DNA of 64,000 bases from Paenibacillus sp. oral taxon 786 str. D14 (GTDB taxonomy: Bacteria; Bacillota; Bacilli; Paenibacillales; Paenibacillaceae), in NCBI RefSeq assembly GCF_000159955.1, contig NZ_GG695978.1, positions 1-64,000 of the forward strand, given 5' to 3'. The translations under genes and the position numbers were made by a program. The notes beneath the pieces were generated by a model that had not been told where the DNA came from, did not search any database, and saw nothing but the letters and a program-made list of their open reading frames with translations. This document shows, piece after piece, positions 16,805 through 25,776 of this stretch (the first letter of the stretch is position 1; each line of letters starts with the position of its first letter).

Positions 16805-17983
16805 TTAGGGATAATCCTGTAAAGCGACCGCGAGACTCTCGCGGTTTTTTGCTGTAATTTCCGCCCGGCGGGGGATGCCCTCCCAATGGGACAGGTCGTC
16901 AAGCCAAGCGGCAGGAAGCTGGAACGGGGTCTGCGGCTGCCAGTGGTCGATCCAGGCTTGCGGCAGCGGAAGCAGCGGGTTGCGGCGCAGGGAAGCGATC
17001 AACGGATGATCGCTCATCTCCAGCCACAGCAAGCTCCACGCCCGCGGGACGACCCGCCATAAATCATAACCGCCGCCGCCCATCGCAACCCAGCGTCCCT
17101 CGCAATACGTATGGGCCAGCTCGTGCAGGATCGCCGGCATATCGCGGTAGATCGCCATGCTACAGTGCATATGCGACAGCGGGTCCAGCGCGTGGGCATC
17201 GCAGCCGTGCAGGCTGACGATCACATCCGGCCGGAAATGCGCGGCTAATCGCCGGATCGACTCCTCGAAGCATTCCATCCAGGAGGCGTCTTCCGTATAA
17301 GGCTGGAGCGGCAGATTCATGCAGGCGCCATAGCCTTGATGCTCGCCGCGCTCCGGCAGGAAGCCGGTGCCTGGGAATAAATATTTTCCCGTCTCATGGA
17401 TGGAATAAGTGCAAACATCGGGGTCTGAATAGAAGCTCCACTGCACCCCGTCTCCGTGGTGGACGTCCGTATCGACGTACAGGACGCGTGCGCCGTACTT
17501 GCGGCGGGCATAGTCAATAGCCACTGCAGCATCGTTGTAGACGCAGAAGCCGGCGGCTTTAGCCGACAGGGCGTGATGCAGGCCGCCGCCGAGGTGCAGG
17601 GCGTGGGTTGTGGAGCCGGAGAGCACGGTCTCTACGGCTGTAATCGTTCCTCCGACGACCCAGGTTGCCGCTTCATGCATGCCGGGAAAATACGGCGTAT
17701 CCTCGTCCAACAGCCCGAACTGCTCGCCGCGCGTGATCCAGTCCGCCTCAGGATTCGGGCGGCTCAGCTGCTTAACCGCTTCAACGTACGCCGGCTGATG
17801 GATCCATAGCAATTCCTCGTCGGTTGCCGGGCGCGACAGGTGCATTTGCTGCGGCGTTAGCGCGCCCAGATCCTGCAGCAAGTCCATCGTCAATTCCAGC
17901 CGGATCGGATGGAAAGGATGGCCGTCGTGAAACCGGTAGTTCATCGCCTGTTCATGGTGGACAAATAAAGCGCTTCCAGGCAT
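16805..17983 (-). CDS. acuC: Acetoin utilization protein AcuC, histone-deacetylase family
   Basis: AcuC is a zinc-dependent deacetylase that removes the acetyl group from acetyl-CoA synthetase and so reactivates it. The 392-residue protein shows the class I HDAC-like motifs: the His pair in HLGGGLHHA, zinc ligands in DTDVHHGDGVQW, the second Asp ligand in GCDAHALDPL, and the C-terminal MGGGGYD with the catalytic Tyr. Length fits B. subtilis AcuC. acuA lies 28 bases upstream on the same strand, so the two form an operon. The acuB gene that separates them in B. subtilis is missing here. The target gene acsA is transcribed divergently just beyond acuA. Confidence 0.93.
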   Translation of the reverse strand: MPGSALFVHHEQAMNYRFHDGHPFHPIRLELTMDLLQDLGALTPQQMHLSRPATDEELLWIHQPAYVEAVKQLSRPNPEADWITRGEQFGLLDEDTPYFPGMHEAATWVVGGTITAVETVLSGSTTHALHLGGGLHHALSAKAAGFCVYNDAAVAIDYARRKYGARVLYVDTDVHHGDGVQWSFYSDPDVCTYSIHETGKYLFPGTGFLPERGEHQGYGACMNLPLQPYTEDASWMECFEESIRRLAAHFRPDVIVSLHGCDAHALDPLSHMHCSMAIYRDMPAILHELAHTYCEGRWVAMGGGGYDLWRVVPRAWSLLWLEMSDHPLIASLRRNPLLPLPQAWIDHWQPQTPFQLPAAWLDDLSHWEGIPRRAEITAKNRESLAVALQDYP

Positions 17984-18011
17984 GGATTCATCACGCCTTC
18001 CTTTTTAACTG

Positions 18012-18644
18012 TCAGTACATGAAACGCTGCTGAAAACGAATCCGGTCAAACTGCTCCTCGGAGGACAAAGGAACCTCCTTACCGATCCGCACCATCAGGC
18101 AGTTAGCCGGATGGGAGCAAATTTCCGGGTCGTCGGTAGCATACCAGACCATGTCGACCGTCTTCATCAGCCGTTCCATCATGCTGCGGTATTCCCATAC
18201 GGATAGCCCGCTGTTTTTCAAATCCCAATGCCAATAATATTCGGTCGTAAAGACGATGTATTTCTCCATCTGTTCGTCTTCAAATGCCGTGCGGATCATT
18301 TTCGATCCGATTCCGAGCGACCGATAGTCGTCGGCCACTTCGATGGCTCCCAGCTCGATCAGGTCGGGCATATTGCCCTGGGACCACCTCTCCATCTCGT
18401 CGGGATAGTGAAAGGTGACGTATCCTACAATGGTCGAATCCTCCCGGGCCAGGATGATACGTCCCTCTGGAAGTCCGGCAATTTCCACCAGCGCGGCATG
18501 TTGATCTGCAGGCTTGCGGAATGCGTCCAGATCGGGATGCATTTTTAAGGTTTGGAGATGGGAAGGGGATACGGGTCCTTCCACAACAATCTCACGTTGC
18601 TGATGGGGCAGGGTGTGGCGGATATACGTTTTTTTATGTTCCAT
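18012..18644 (-). CDS. acuA: Protein acetyltransferase AcuA (GNAT family)
   Basis: AcuA acetylates an active-site lysine of acetyl-CoA synthetase and switches it off. The 210-residue product has the same length as B. subtilis AcuA and the same landmarks: MEHKKTY start, VEGPVSPSHL, EIAGLPEGRIILA, the GNAT acetyl-CoA site around LIELGAIEVADDYRSLGIGS, the EYYWHWDL stretch and an FMY terminus. The ATG at 18644 is chosen because AAAGGAGG lies seven bases upstream; a longer in-frame start exists but would bury this site in the coding sequence. It is the first gene of the acuA-acuC operon, divergent from its substrate gene acsA. Confidence 0.93.
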   Translation of the reverse strand: MEHKKTYIRHTLPHQQREIVVEGPVSPSHLQTLKMHPDLDAFRKPADQHAALVEIAGLPEGRIILAREDSTIVGYVTFHYPDEMERWSQGNMPDLIELGAIEVADDYRSLGIGSKMIRTAFEDEQMEKYIVFTTEYYWHWDLKNSGLSVWEYRSMMERLMKTVDMVWYATDDPEICSHPANCLMVRIGKEVPLSSEEQFDRIRFQQRFMY

Positions 18645-18956
18645 GGAACCGCCTCCTTTGCTCGTTCCCCTCACTTATAACAGAAAAAAGAAAAAATGAA
18701 AAGTGTAGCCTGTGCGCGAAAACGTGTGCTATAATGTTCTCCGACATAAAATTTTCACATTTTCAGTCCGCTGATGTGATCGTTGTCCTCGAAAACCACC
18801 TCAATCGTTTAAGTTCTGTCGTTGCTTTTTCGATCAAAACGGATGCCCTCACCCATGACGCTGAACAAAGCTTTCAACTTACGTTGCTATGTATCCGTTT
18901 TCATAAACTTTGATCTATTGCTTGGAGATTTCCAAAGATTAAGGGAGGATGAAACG
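18645..18956. other. acuA-acsA divergent intergenic region
   Basis: About 310 bases contain the acsA promoter described separately, an A-rich stretch (18680-18700) that may include the acuA promoter, and a long untranslated leader of acsA. No small gene or known RNA element is evident. Confidence 0.4.
18727..18735 (+). promoter_or_regulatory. Extended -10 promoter of acsA, overlapping a cre-like site
   Basis: TGCTATAAT is a textbook extended -10 element; no good -35 is present. Directly upstream, CGAAAACGTGTGCT (18718-18731) matches the cre consensus TGWNANCGNTNWCA at 10 of 14 positions. A CcpA complex there would block the promoter. In B. subtilis the acsA-acuABC region is under CcpA, so the site is plausible but weak. 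Confidence 0.5.
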
Positions 18957-20681
18957 ATGAGTCAACTGCAAGGGGAAGTCATTTCATCGGGCGTTCCGTC
19001 GTCCAATATGGGCAACTACGAAGAGGCGTATAAGAACTTTAAGTGGGAGGATGTCGAGAAGAAGTTCTCCTGGTACGTCACTGGCAAAGTCAACATGGCT
19101 TACGAGGCGATCGACCGCCATGTCGATGCGGGCAAGGGCTCGCGCGTAGCGCTGTTGTTCAGCGATCCGACACGCGAGGAGTCGTATACGTACGAGGACA
19201 TGCAGGGGCTGACGAACCGATTTGCTAACGTGCTGCGCAAATACGGAATCACGAAGGGGGATCGGGTCTTCGTCTTTATGCCGCGGACGCCGGAGCTCTA
19301 TGTGAGTGTATTGGGCACGCTTAAAGTTGGTGCGGTTGTTGGTCCGTTGTTTGAGGCGTTTATGGAAACGGCGGTCAAGGATCGCTTGGAGGACAGCGGC
19401 GCGGTTGTGCTCGTCACGACGTCGGCGTTGCTGCCGCGGGTGAAGCGTGAAGAGCTGCCGACGCTGCGGACGATCATCGTTGTAGGCGACGATGTGAAGG
19501 CTGGGGACGGTATTGTAGATTATAAGGCGGAGATGGAAGCCGCATCCCCTGAGGCTGAAATCGAGTGGGTGAACCGCGAAGATGGCTTAATTTTGCATTA
19601 TACGTCGGGTTCAACCGGCAAACCTAAAGGCGTTTACCATGTGCATAACGCAATGATTCAACATTATCATACCGGCAATGTCGTGTTGGACCTGAAAGAA
19701 GACGACATTTACTGGTGTACGGCGGACCCTGGATGGGTAACCGGCACATCTTACGGTATTTTTGCCCCGTGGCTGCATGGGGTGACCAACGTCGTGCGCG
19801 GCGGTCGCTTCAGCCCGGCGGATTGGTACGAAACGATTCAGAAGTACAAAGTCACCGTTTGGTACAGCGCGCCTACTGCGTTCCGGATGCTGATGGGTGC
19901 AGGACAGGATATCATTAAGCAATATGATCTGTCGTCGCTGCGTCACGTATTGTCGGTCGGTGAGCCGTTAAATCCAGAAGTTGTTCGCTGGGGGATGAAG
20001 GTGTACAACCGGCGCATCCACGACACCTGGTGGATGACGGAAACGGGCGGCCAGCTCATCTGCAACTATCCGTCGATGCCAATCAAACCGGGGTCTATGG
20101 GCAGACCGGTGCCGGGCATTCAGGCGGCGATTATCGACGATAATGGGAAGGAGTTGCCGCCGTATCGGATGGGGAACCTGGCGATTCGCACCCCATGGCC
20201 GTCGGTGATGCGGCTCATCTGGAACAACGCGCCGAAGTATGAGGAGTATTTCCGCATCCCGGGCTGGTATATTTCCGGCGATACGGCCTACATGGACGAG
20301 GACGGGTACTTCTGGTTCCAGGGCCGGATCGACGACGTGATCAACTCCTCCGGCGAACGGATTGGTCCGTTTGAGGTCGAGAGCAAGCTCGTTGAGCACC
20401 CAGCTGTAGCGGAAGCAGGGGTTATCGGCAAGCCGGATCCGGTGCGCGGAGAGATCATCAAGGCGTTTATCTCGCTGCGCGAGGGCTTCACACCGTCCGA
20501 GGAACTGAAGGCGGAAATCGTCAAATTCGTCAAGGAAGGGCTGTCCGCCCACGCCGCTCCGCGCGAAATCGAATTCAAAGACAAACTGCCCAAGACCCGC
20601 TCCGGCAAGATCATGCGCCGCGTGCTCAAAGCCTGGGAGCTCAACCTCCCAGCCGGCGATTTGTCGACGATTGAGGATTAA
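18957..20681 (+). CDS. acsA: Acetyl-CoA synthetase (acetate-CoA ligase)
   Basis: AcsA activates acetate to acetyl-CoA through an acetyl-AMP intermediate. The 574-residue protein has the adenylate-forming motifs in order: ATP loop YTSGSTGKPKGV, WWMTETGGQ, SGDTAYMDEDGYFWF, GRIDDVINSSGERI, and the C-terminal KTRSGKIMRR. The last holds the catalytic lysine (about residue 551) that AcuA acetylates and AcuC deacetylates. The ATG at 18957 follows GGGAGGATGAAACG and gives the B. subtilis length. It is transcribed alone, divergent from acuA. In B. subtilis tyrS comes next; here a 10-kb island and a PBP1A gene intervene. Confidence 0.95.
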   Translation: MSQLQGEVISSGVPSSNMGNYEEAYKNFKWEDVEKKFSWYVTGKVNMAYEAIDRHVDAGKGSRVALLFSDPTREESYTYEDMQGLTNRFANVLRKYGITKGDRVFVFMPRTPELYVSVLGTLKVGAVVGPLFEAFMETAVKDRLEDSGAVVLVTTSALLPRVKREELPTLRTIIVVGDDVKAGDGIVDYKAEMEAASPEAEIEWVNREDGLILHYTSGSTGKPKGVYHVHNAMIQHYHTGNVVLDLKEDDIYWCTADPGWVTGTSYGIFAPWLHGVTNVVRGGRFSPADWYETIQKYKVTVWYSAPTAFRMLMGAGQDIIKQYDLSSLRHVLSVGEPLNPEVVRWGMKVYNRRIHDTWWMTETGGQLICNYPSMPIKPGSMGRPVPGIQAAIIDDNGKELPPYRMGNLAIRTPWPSVMRLIWNNAPKYEEYFRIPGWYISGDTAYMDEDGYFWFQGRIDDVINSSGERIGPFEVESKLVEHPAVAEAGVIGKPDPVRGEIIKAFISLREGFTPSEELKAEIVKFVKEGLSAHAAPREIEFKDKLPKTRSGKIMRRVLKAWELNLPAGDLSTIED

Positions 20682-20693
20682 GGATAGAAATAG

Positions 20694-20728
20694 AAAGTCC
20701 CTTCAAGCTGAGGCTTGAGGGGACTTTT
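20694..20728 (+). terminator. Terminator of acsA
   Basis: AAAGTCCCTTCAAGC pairs with GCTTGAGGGGACTTTT around TGAG, followed by GTGTTT. Confidence 0.85.
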
Positions 20729-20731
20729 GTG

Positions 20732-20985
20732 TTTGAGAAGGAGAGGGGATTCGCTCTTGGGTTGGGTTCGGTTGGGGGCGCGACCTCTCTCGACGAAACA
20801 GAAATATATATGAAAAATCGAATATATTCGCTCAAATATGGCTGATTTGGCCCAATCTATATGAAATTTCATATAGAATCGCCCTCTTGAAGCCCAAAAC
20901 TTGAGATTTTATATGAAAAATCGAATATATTTCCGCCAATCGAGTGGTTTGCAGTGAATTATGTTCGAAAAATCATATATATTTT
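20732..20985 (+). repeat. ~250-bp dispersed repeat, left copy
   Basis: This sequence and 30475-30724 are aligned over nearly their whole length in the same orientation, with scattered differences only. Both start TTTGAG..GGAGAGGGG, pass a GGTTGGGC..GGGGGCGCG segment, and then carry AT-rich units: TATATGAAAAATCGAATAT twice, a palindrome TATATGAAATTTCATATA, and TTCGAAAAATCATATATAT. It begins four bases after the acsA terminator. No frame through it looks coding. Confidence 0.85.
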
Positions 20986-21099
20986 GACGAGTTTTGTTTC
21001 CTACAAATGCTGGTGTTTAATAATTGAATTGCAAAATATTTATTCAATAGTAAATTTCTCCTACATAGATTCATTTGGATGGCAGATCATCTCAACCCC

Positions 21100-21358
21100 C
21101 GAAACGATTAAATTCTACGAGATTTATTGCAACGACCAGTTGGTCGGGATCGTTTCCGGTGACCAAAGCAAATTTACGGCAACGGGGTTGGCACCGGCAA
21201 CTACATACGCATTTATGATCAGGGCGCAGGGGCAGGACAATTCCTTTTCAGATTATAGCGAGGCCTTATCATCTTCATCACTTCAGCAAGCAGTTACACC
21301 ACTGACTCCACCCACTCAGCTTAGATCAGAAGTCCAATCGGATACGACGATCAATTGA
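21100..21358 (+). pseudogene. Fibronectin type III domain fragment
   Basis: The frame reads TIKFYEIYCNDQLVGIVSGD, then a GLAPATTYAFMIRAQ segment and a Ser/Thr/Pro linker. This is a typical Fn3 domain of a secreted Paenibacillus enzyme. It has no signal peptide, start or downstream catalytic domain, and stops where an IS630-type remnant begins. It is debris of a larger extracellular protein gene. Confidence 0.65.
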
Positions 21359-21565
21359 AATTTGGTTATATCTATTCGCTTCGTGGTGTCTCGAAAATGA
21401 TGCATCGTCAAGAGCTGAGCTATACGAAATCGACATACACCTTTACTCAACCTTGTTGAAGGTCTATGAAAATGGCTGAAATCCGATGTGATTAACAATG
21501 TGTTCTACCATACCGTTGCCGGGATCCGAAGTAATGTTCAGCAGTTTATGGACGAAATCATGTCC
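21345..21565 (+). pseudogene. IS630-family transposase remnant
   Basis: One stretch reads FGYIYSLRGVSKMMHRQELS followed by YTKSTYTF, matching the middle of IS630-type transposases. After an internal deletion a second stretch reads LNLVEGL, an in-frame TGA where Trp is expected, then KWLKSDVINNVFYHTVAGIR, matching the C-terminal region that carries the catalytic Glu (LVEGLW). The central DDE domain is lost. It abuts a DUF423 remnant on the other strand. Confidence 0.7.
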
Positions 21566-21788
21566 CTGGAATGCCTGTATGACCACCAGCAGCCAACCCG
21601 TGAGAAAGCAGAGGCCGCCAAGCGGCGTAATGGCCCCCAGTTTCCGGATGCCGGTCAAGCTTATGAATACAAGCTCCCAGAGAAGAGCACGATTCCTGCG
21701 AACAGAAGCCAACCGGCTGTTACGATCAGCGAAGCATTGTCGAGCTGGCTGGAAAGAAGGCTGAGCAGCAGCAGCCCGAGACTACAAT
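21566..21788 (-). pseudogene. DUF423 (YwdK-like) membrane protein remnant
   Basis: On the minus strand one frame reads LGLLLLSLLSSQ, then TAGWLLFAGIVLFSGSLY. After a frameshift near 21670 another frame continues LTGIRKLGAITPLGGLCFLT and GWLLVVIQAF. Together these are the C-terminal two thirds of a DUF423 protein, a small membrane protein of unknown role. The N-terminal part is absent and the C-terminal edge meets the IS630 remnant, as if disrupted by it. Confidence 0.7.
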
Positions 21789-21881
21789 CATCCAGATCAT
21801 TCAATATGGCACTAAGGGCATTTGCAGCCCGCTGTATTATTTGACATTATCGAAACTTATATGACTATACAAAAATTTGTG

Positions 21882-21909
21882 TTGCAATTTCAAAACGATT
21901 CATTATAAT
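21882..21909 (+). promoter_or_regulatory. Predicted promoter of the liv operon
   Basis: TTGCAA (21882-21887), 16 bases, TATAAT (21904-21909), 50 bases before the substrate-binding protein gene. Confidence 0.6.
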
Positions 21910-21958
21910 AAAGCCATACTTAACTCATAGGATTAATTCATCTTTAAGGGGGATTACA

Positions 21959-23086
21959 ATGAAACGATTTTTATCCGCACTTGCGATCACCGGCTTGGCA
22001 GCAGGGCTGCTGAGCGGATGTGGAGCAAGCGACGATTCCCAAGCTAACAGGGATACGATCCGGATCGGTCTAGCAGCACCGATCTCAGGCACGCAGGCCC
22101 AATATGGAACAGCATTCAAGAACGGCGCCGAGCTGGCAGCTGCACAGATCAATGAGGCTGGCGGCATTGACGGCAAGCAAGTCGAAATTGTGGTTCAGGA
22201 TGACAAGGGAGATTCGAACGAAGCGGTGAACGTCGCCAATAAATTTGTAACCGACAAGAGCATTCTGGGCGTGGTCGGCCATTTCAACAGCTCGGCGACG
22301 CTGGCAACAGCTCCGGTATACAACAAGAATAAAATCGTTCAAGTATCGCCATCTTCCAGCGCGCCGGCTGTGACGAATGCCGGGGAATACACCTTCCGCG
22401 TCATTACGACCGATGCATTCCAGGCTGATTACCTGGCCGGCTGGTCGAAGGAACTGGGCTACAGCAAGGTAGCTCTCATCTACGAGCAATCCGACTTCGG
22501 ACTCGGGCTGCTGGACGTTTACCAGCAATCCGCGCCAGAGAACGGCGTTGAGGTTGTAGCTGCCGAAGCTTACAATCCGGGCGACAAGGATTTCAGCACC
22601 GTCCTGACCAAGATCCGGGAGAAGCAGCCGGACGCGATCTTTATCGGCGGCTTCTATAATGAAGCGGCGCTGATCGCCCAGCAGGCACAGAAGCTGAACC
22701 TGAACGCTGATTTCATCGGCGTCGACAGCTTGTATTCCGAAGCGCTGCTAGATCTGGGCAAGGAATCGGTGGAGGGCTTCAAGCTGATCGGATTCTTCTA
22801 TCCGGGCGGCGACAATGCTGAAGCGACCCGCTTTGACGAGGAATACCAGGCCAAGTACAACAGCAAGCCGGATACGTATGCTGCATACTCGTACGTAGCA
22901 ACCTCGGTCATTATCAAGGCGATTCAGGAACAGGGCACCGATCGCGAAGCGATCAAGTCTTATCTGGAAACACTGAAAGATTACAGCAGCGCTACAGGCG
23001 TTATCAGTTTTGATGAGAACGGTGATGTGATTACAGAGCCATCCCGTCTGACGATTCAGGACGGCAAATTTGAACTTTATAAATAA
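21959..23086 (+). CDS. Liv-type ABC transporter substrate-binding lipoprotein
   Basis: This 375-residue protein has a lipoprotein signal (hydrophobic core then LLSGCG). The rest is a type I periplasmic binding fold of the branched-chain amino acid/amide class: IRIGLAAPISGTQAQYG at the start, AAQINEAGGIDGKQVEIVVQ, VGHFNSSATLATAPVY, and a second lobe with FIGGFYNEAALIAQQ. It should be tethered outside the membrane and deliver a solute to the permeases encoded next. The family binds amino acids, amides, urea and short peptides. The nearby amide-hydrolase genes suggest a cyclic or N-carbamoyl amino acid rather than leucine, which is inference. GGGG lies upstream of the ATG. Confidence 0.88.
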   Translation: MKRFLSALAITGLAAGLLSGCGASDDSQANRDTIRIGLAAPISGTQAQYGTAFKNGAELAAAQINEAGGIDGKQVEIVVQDDKGDSNEAVNVANKFVTDKSILGVVGHFNSSATLATAPVYNKNKIVQVSPSSSAPAVTNAGEYTFRVITTDAFQADYLAGWSKELGYSKVALIYEQSDFGLGLLDVYQQSAPENGVEVVAAEAYNPGDKDFSTVLTKIREKQPDAIFIGGFYNEAALIAQQAQKLNLNADFIGVDSLYSEALLDLGKESVEGFKLIGFFYPGGDNAEATRFDEEYQAKYNSKPDTYAAYSYVATSVIIKAIQEQGTDREAIKSYLETLKDYSSATGVISFDENGDVITEPSRLTIQDGKFELYK

Positions 23087-23104
23087 TAGTCATTACGTGA
23101 ACCT

Positions 23105-23132
23105 GGAACAGGAAAGCTCGTTTTCCTGTTCC
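23105..23132 (+). other. Intercistronic hairpin
   Basis: GGAACAGGAAA and TTTTCCTGTTCC form an 11-bp stem between the binding-protein gene and the permease genes. It lacks a U-tract, so it more likely stabilises the upstream message or dampens readthrough, as often seen where the binding protein is needed in excess. Confidence 0.6.
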
Positions 23133-23155
23133 TCGGCTTTGAAGGGGTGTTACGC

Positions 23156-24028
23156 ATGTTCCTCCAGCAATTGACCAATGGGCTGACCATCGGCGTCATC
23201 TATGCCTTGATCGCTCTCGGATATACGATGGTGTACGGCATACTGAAAATTGTTAACTTTGCGCATGGCGACATCTTTATGATCGGCAGTTTTCTGGGCC
23301 TCTTTTTTATGCAGGAATTCCAGCTTCCTTTATATCTCGCATTTTTGCTATCCGCTGCCGTTACGGCGGGGATTGGCATGCTTATCGAGCGGCTCGCCTA
23401 TCGGCCGCTGCGTCTGGCGGACCGGATCGTGCCGCTGATCAGTGCTCTTGGCGTGTCCACGCTCCTGGTCAGCCTGGCGCAGAAATTGTGGGGGACGGAA
23501 ATGCATCCTTTCCCGACCACTTTTGGTAGCCAGACTTACACGTTCGGGAGCATCACATTTTCTGAAATTCAAATCTTGATATTGCTGCTCTCCTTCTTGC
23601 TGATGCTGGGTCTGCAGCTGTTCGTAACCCGGACGAAAACAGGGACCGCGATGCGGGCGACCTCGATGAGCCTGACCAACGCCGCGCTCATGGGCATCAA
23701 CACGAACCGGATGATCAGCCTTGCCTTTGCCATCGGCTCCTCGCTGGCAGCGTGTGCCGGCATTATGGTCGGCATTTATTACAATGCGGTCTATCCGACG
23801 ATGGGATATATGGCGGGGATTAACGCATTTACGGCGGCGGTGCTCGGCGGGATCGGGAACATCCCGGGCGCGATGCTGGGCGGCGTGCTGCTTGGTCTCG
23901 TCGAAACGCTCGGCGGCGCTTATATTTCGACCCAATACAAGAGCGTTATCTCATTTTCAATTTTGATCATTGTACTGCTGATCAGACCTTCGGGCATCCT
24001 TGGCAGCAAAGAGATCAACAAGGTATAG
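23156..24028 (+). CDS. Liv-type ABC transporter permease (LivH-like)
   Basis: This 290-residue integral membrane protein has about eight hydrophobic segments and the LivH signatures QLTNGLTIGVIYALIALGYT, YGILKIVNFAHGD, INAFTAAVLGGIGNIPGAML (the loop contacting the ATPase) and a final ILIIVLLIRPSGILG. It forms the membrane channel with the LivM-like protein. The ATG at 23156 follows GAAGGGGTG. It is the second gene of a five-gene import operon. Confidence 0.9.
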   Translation: MFLQQLTNGLTIGVIYALIALGYTMVYGILKIVNFAHGDIFMIGSFLGLFFMQEFQLPLYLAFLLSAAVTAGIGMLIERLAYRPLRLADRIVPLISALGVSTLLVSLAQKLWGTEMHPFPTTFGSQTYTFGSITFSEIQILILLLSFLLMLGLQLFVTRTKTGTAMRATSMSLTNAALMGINTNRMISLAFAIGSSLAACAGIMVGIYYNAVYPTMGYMAGINAFTAAVLGGIGNIPGAMLGGVLLGLVETLGGAYISTQYKSVISFSILIIVLLIRPSGILGSKEINKV

Positions 24029-24037
24029 GTGATAGGT

Positions 24038-24997
24038 ATGAACAAGAAAGCGGCCATGGCCGCCGCGGCTGTGCTGGCCATTGTCCTTCCGATTGTGCTT
24101 CAGCTGGTCAATGATTATTTGCTGCATGTTGTCATTATGATCGGTATTTTTTCCATGCTGTCCTTGAGCCTTAACGTCATTATCGGGTATGCGGGGCAGT
24201 TTGCGCTTGGGCATGCGGCCTTCTACGGGATCGGCGCGTATGCCGCTGCGCTGCTGATGCTGCATTTCCATCTGTCCTTCTGGATCGCGCTTCCCGCCTC
24301 GGCTGCCATTGCCGGGCTGTTCGGCTTCTTGCTTGGCAGTCCTGTCATCCGGCTGCGGGGGGACTATTTAGGGATCGTGACCCTCGGCTTCGGAGAAATT
24401 GTCCGGCTTATTTTTGTCGGCTGGGTCGATCTGACCCGTGGCCCGATGGGCCTGCCGGGCATTCCGGCGCCTTCGCTCTTCGGCTTTGTGTTCAGGGACA
24501 AGCTGGAGTTTTACTACTTGATTCTGCTGCTGGTGCTGATCACTTATGTTGTCATCCATAGACTGGTGCATTCGGGCGTCGGCCTCAGCCTGCTGACGGT
24601 ACGCGAAGATGAAACGCTGGCTCAATCGGTCGGCATCCGTCCGAATTATTACAAGCTGATGGCCTTTACCGTCGGGGGATTTTTCGCCGGTGCCGCCGGT
24701 GCATTTTGGGCGACCTATATTTCGTATGTCAGTCCAGATGCATTCCGGTATTTGGATTCTGTGAATATCCTTGCGATGGTCATATTAGGGGGAGCTGCAA
24801 GTCTGCCGGGCTCTGTGCTTGGTGCGGTCATTCTGGTGGCGGCACCCGAAATCTTGAGATATGTGAGCGATTATCGAATGATTCTGCTTGGCCTGGCCAT
24901 CGTGCTAATGATGATATTCAAGCCTTCGGGATTCTGGGGCGAGCAATACCGGAAACGTAACTTTTACGGAAACGTGAAGAAGGTTGGGAACAAATGA
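24038..24997 (+). CDS. Liv-type ABC transporter permease (LivM-like)
   Basis: This 319-residue membrane protein has LivM hallmarks: [66 protein letters not shown] and the ending IFKPSGFWG. It pairs with the LivH-like protein as the second half of the channel. The ATG at 24038 has AGGTGA five bases upstream; a GTG at 24029 adjoining the previous stop is an alternative. Its end overlaps the next start by four bases (ATGA), which implies translational coupling. Confidence 0.9.
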   Translation: MNKKAAMAAAAVLAIVLPIVLQLVNDYLLHVVIMIGIFSMLSLSLNVIIGYAGQFALGHAAFYGIGAYAAALLMLHFHLSFWIALPASAAIAGLFGFLLGSPVIRLRGDYLGIVTLGFGEIVRLIFVGWVDLTRGPMGLPGIPAPSLFGFVFRDKLEFYYLILLLVLITYVVIHRLVHSGVGLSLLTVREDETLAQSVGIRPNYYKLMAFTVGGFFAGAAGAFWATYISYVSPDAFRYLDSVNILAMVILGGAASLPGSVLGAVILVAAPEILRYVSDYRMILLGLAIVLMMIFKPSGFWGEQYRKRNFYGNVKKVGNK

Positions 24998-25776
24998 TGG
25001 AGAAGGTACTCGAACTGAACAACGTGTCGGTGAATTTCGGAGGCCTGACGGCTTTGAGCGACATTAACCTGGAGGTACGCCGCGGCGAGATTTTATCGAT
25101 TATCGGCCCGAACGGGGCGGGAAAAACGACCCTGTTCAATCTGCTTACGGGCATCTATCGCCCGACCTCCGGCACGATTCGCTACAAGGATACCGTCATT
25201 AACAAGCTCAAGCCTTACCGCAGAGTAGAGCTTGGCCTAGCGAGAACTTTTCAGAATACGAGACTCATTAAGAACATGACCGTGCTGGAGAATGTGCTGG
25301 TCGCCCATGCCGAGTGCAATAAAGAGGGGATGTTCTCGGCCATTTTCAAATCCCAGGCGTCGCTCCAGCGCAGGCGTGCGGCAATCGTGCAGGACTGTGT
25401 GGAGAAGCTGGGCATGGTTGGCCTGGAGCACAAGCTGGATGTACTGGCAGGCGGTCTGCCGTACGGCGAGCAGCGTCTGCTTGAAATCGCCCGCGCGCTC
25501 GCGACTGGCTGCGAGGTGCTGTTGCTGGATGAGCCGGCGGCCGGAATGAACGCTGTCGAGAAGACCGAGCTGATTCAGAAAATCAAGCGGCTGTCCAGCC
25601 AGTACAGCATCGAGATTATACTGATTGAGCATGACATGGGCCTGGTGATGGACATTTCCGACCGCATCGTTGTTCTGAACTATGGGGTGAAGATTGCGGA
25701 GGGCAATCCGGCGCAGATTCAGAACGACCCGAATGTCATCGAAGCATATCTGGGCGGGGAGGTCGAGGAGGCGTGA
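24994..25776 (+). CDS. Liv-type ABC transporter ATPase (LivG-like)
   Basis: This 260-residue ATP-binding subunit has Walker [14 protein letters not shown], a Q-loop in ARTFQNTRL, the signature [15 protein letters not shown], Walker [11 protein letters not shown] and the switch His in [15 protein letters not shown] in the signature position is characteristic of LivG. It drives uptake together with the LivF-like ATPase. It overlaps its neighbours by four bases on both sides, so the operon is tightly coupled. Confidence 0.92.
   Translation: MMEKVLELNNVSVNFGGLTALSDINLEVRRGEILSIIGPNGAGKTTLFNLLTGIYRPTSGTIRYKDTVINKLKPYRRVELGLARTFQNTRLIKNMTVLENVLVAHAECNKEGMFSAIFKSQASLQRRRAAIVQDCVEKLGMVGLEHKLDVLAGGLPYGEQRLLEIARALATGCEVLLLDEPAAGMNAVEKTELIQKIKRLSSQYSIEIILIEHDMGLVMDISDRIVVLNYGVKIAEGNPAQIQNDPNVIEAYLGGEVEEA

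Noticed and set aside
21888..21909. cre-like sequence TTCAAAACGATTCA in the liv promoter
   Set aside because: It matches the consensus around the central CG but fails at several outer positions; too weak to call.
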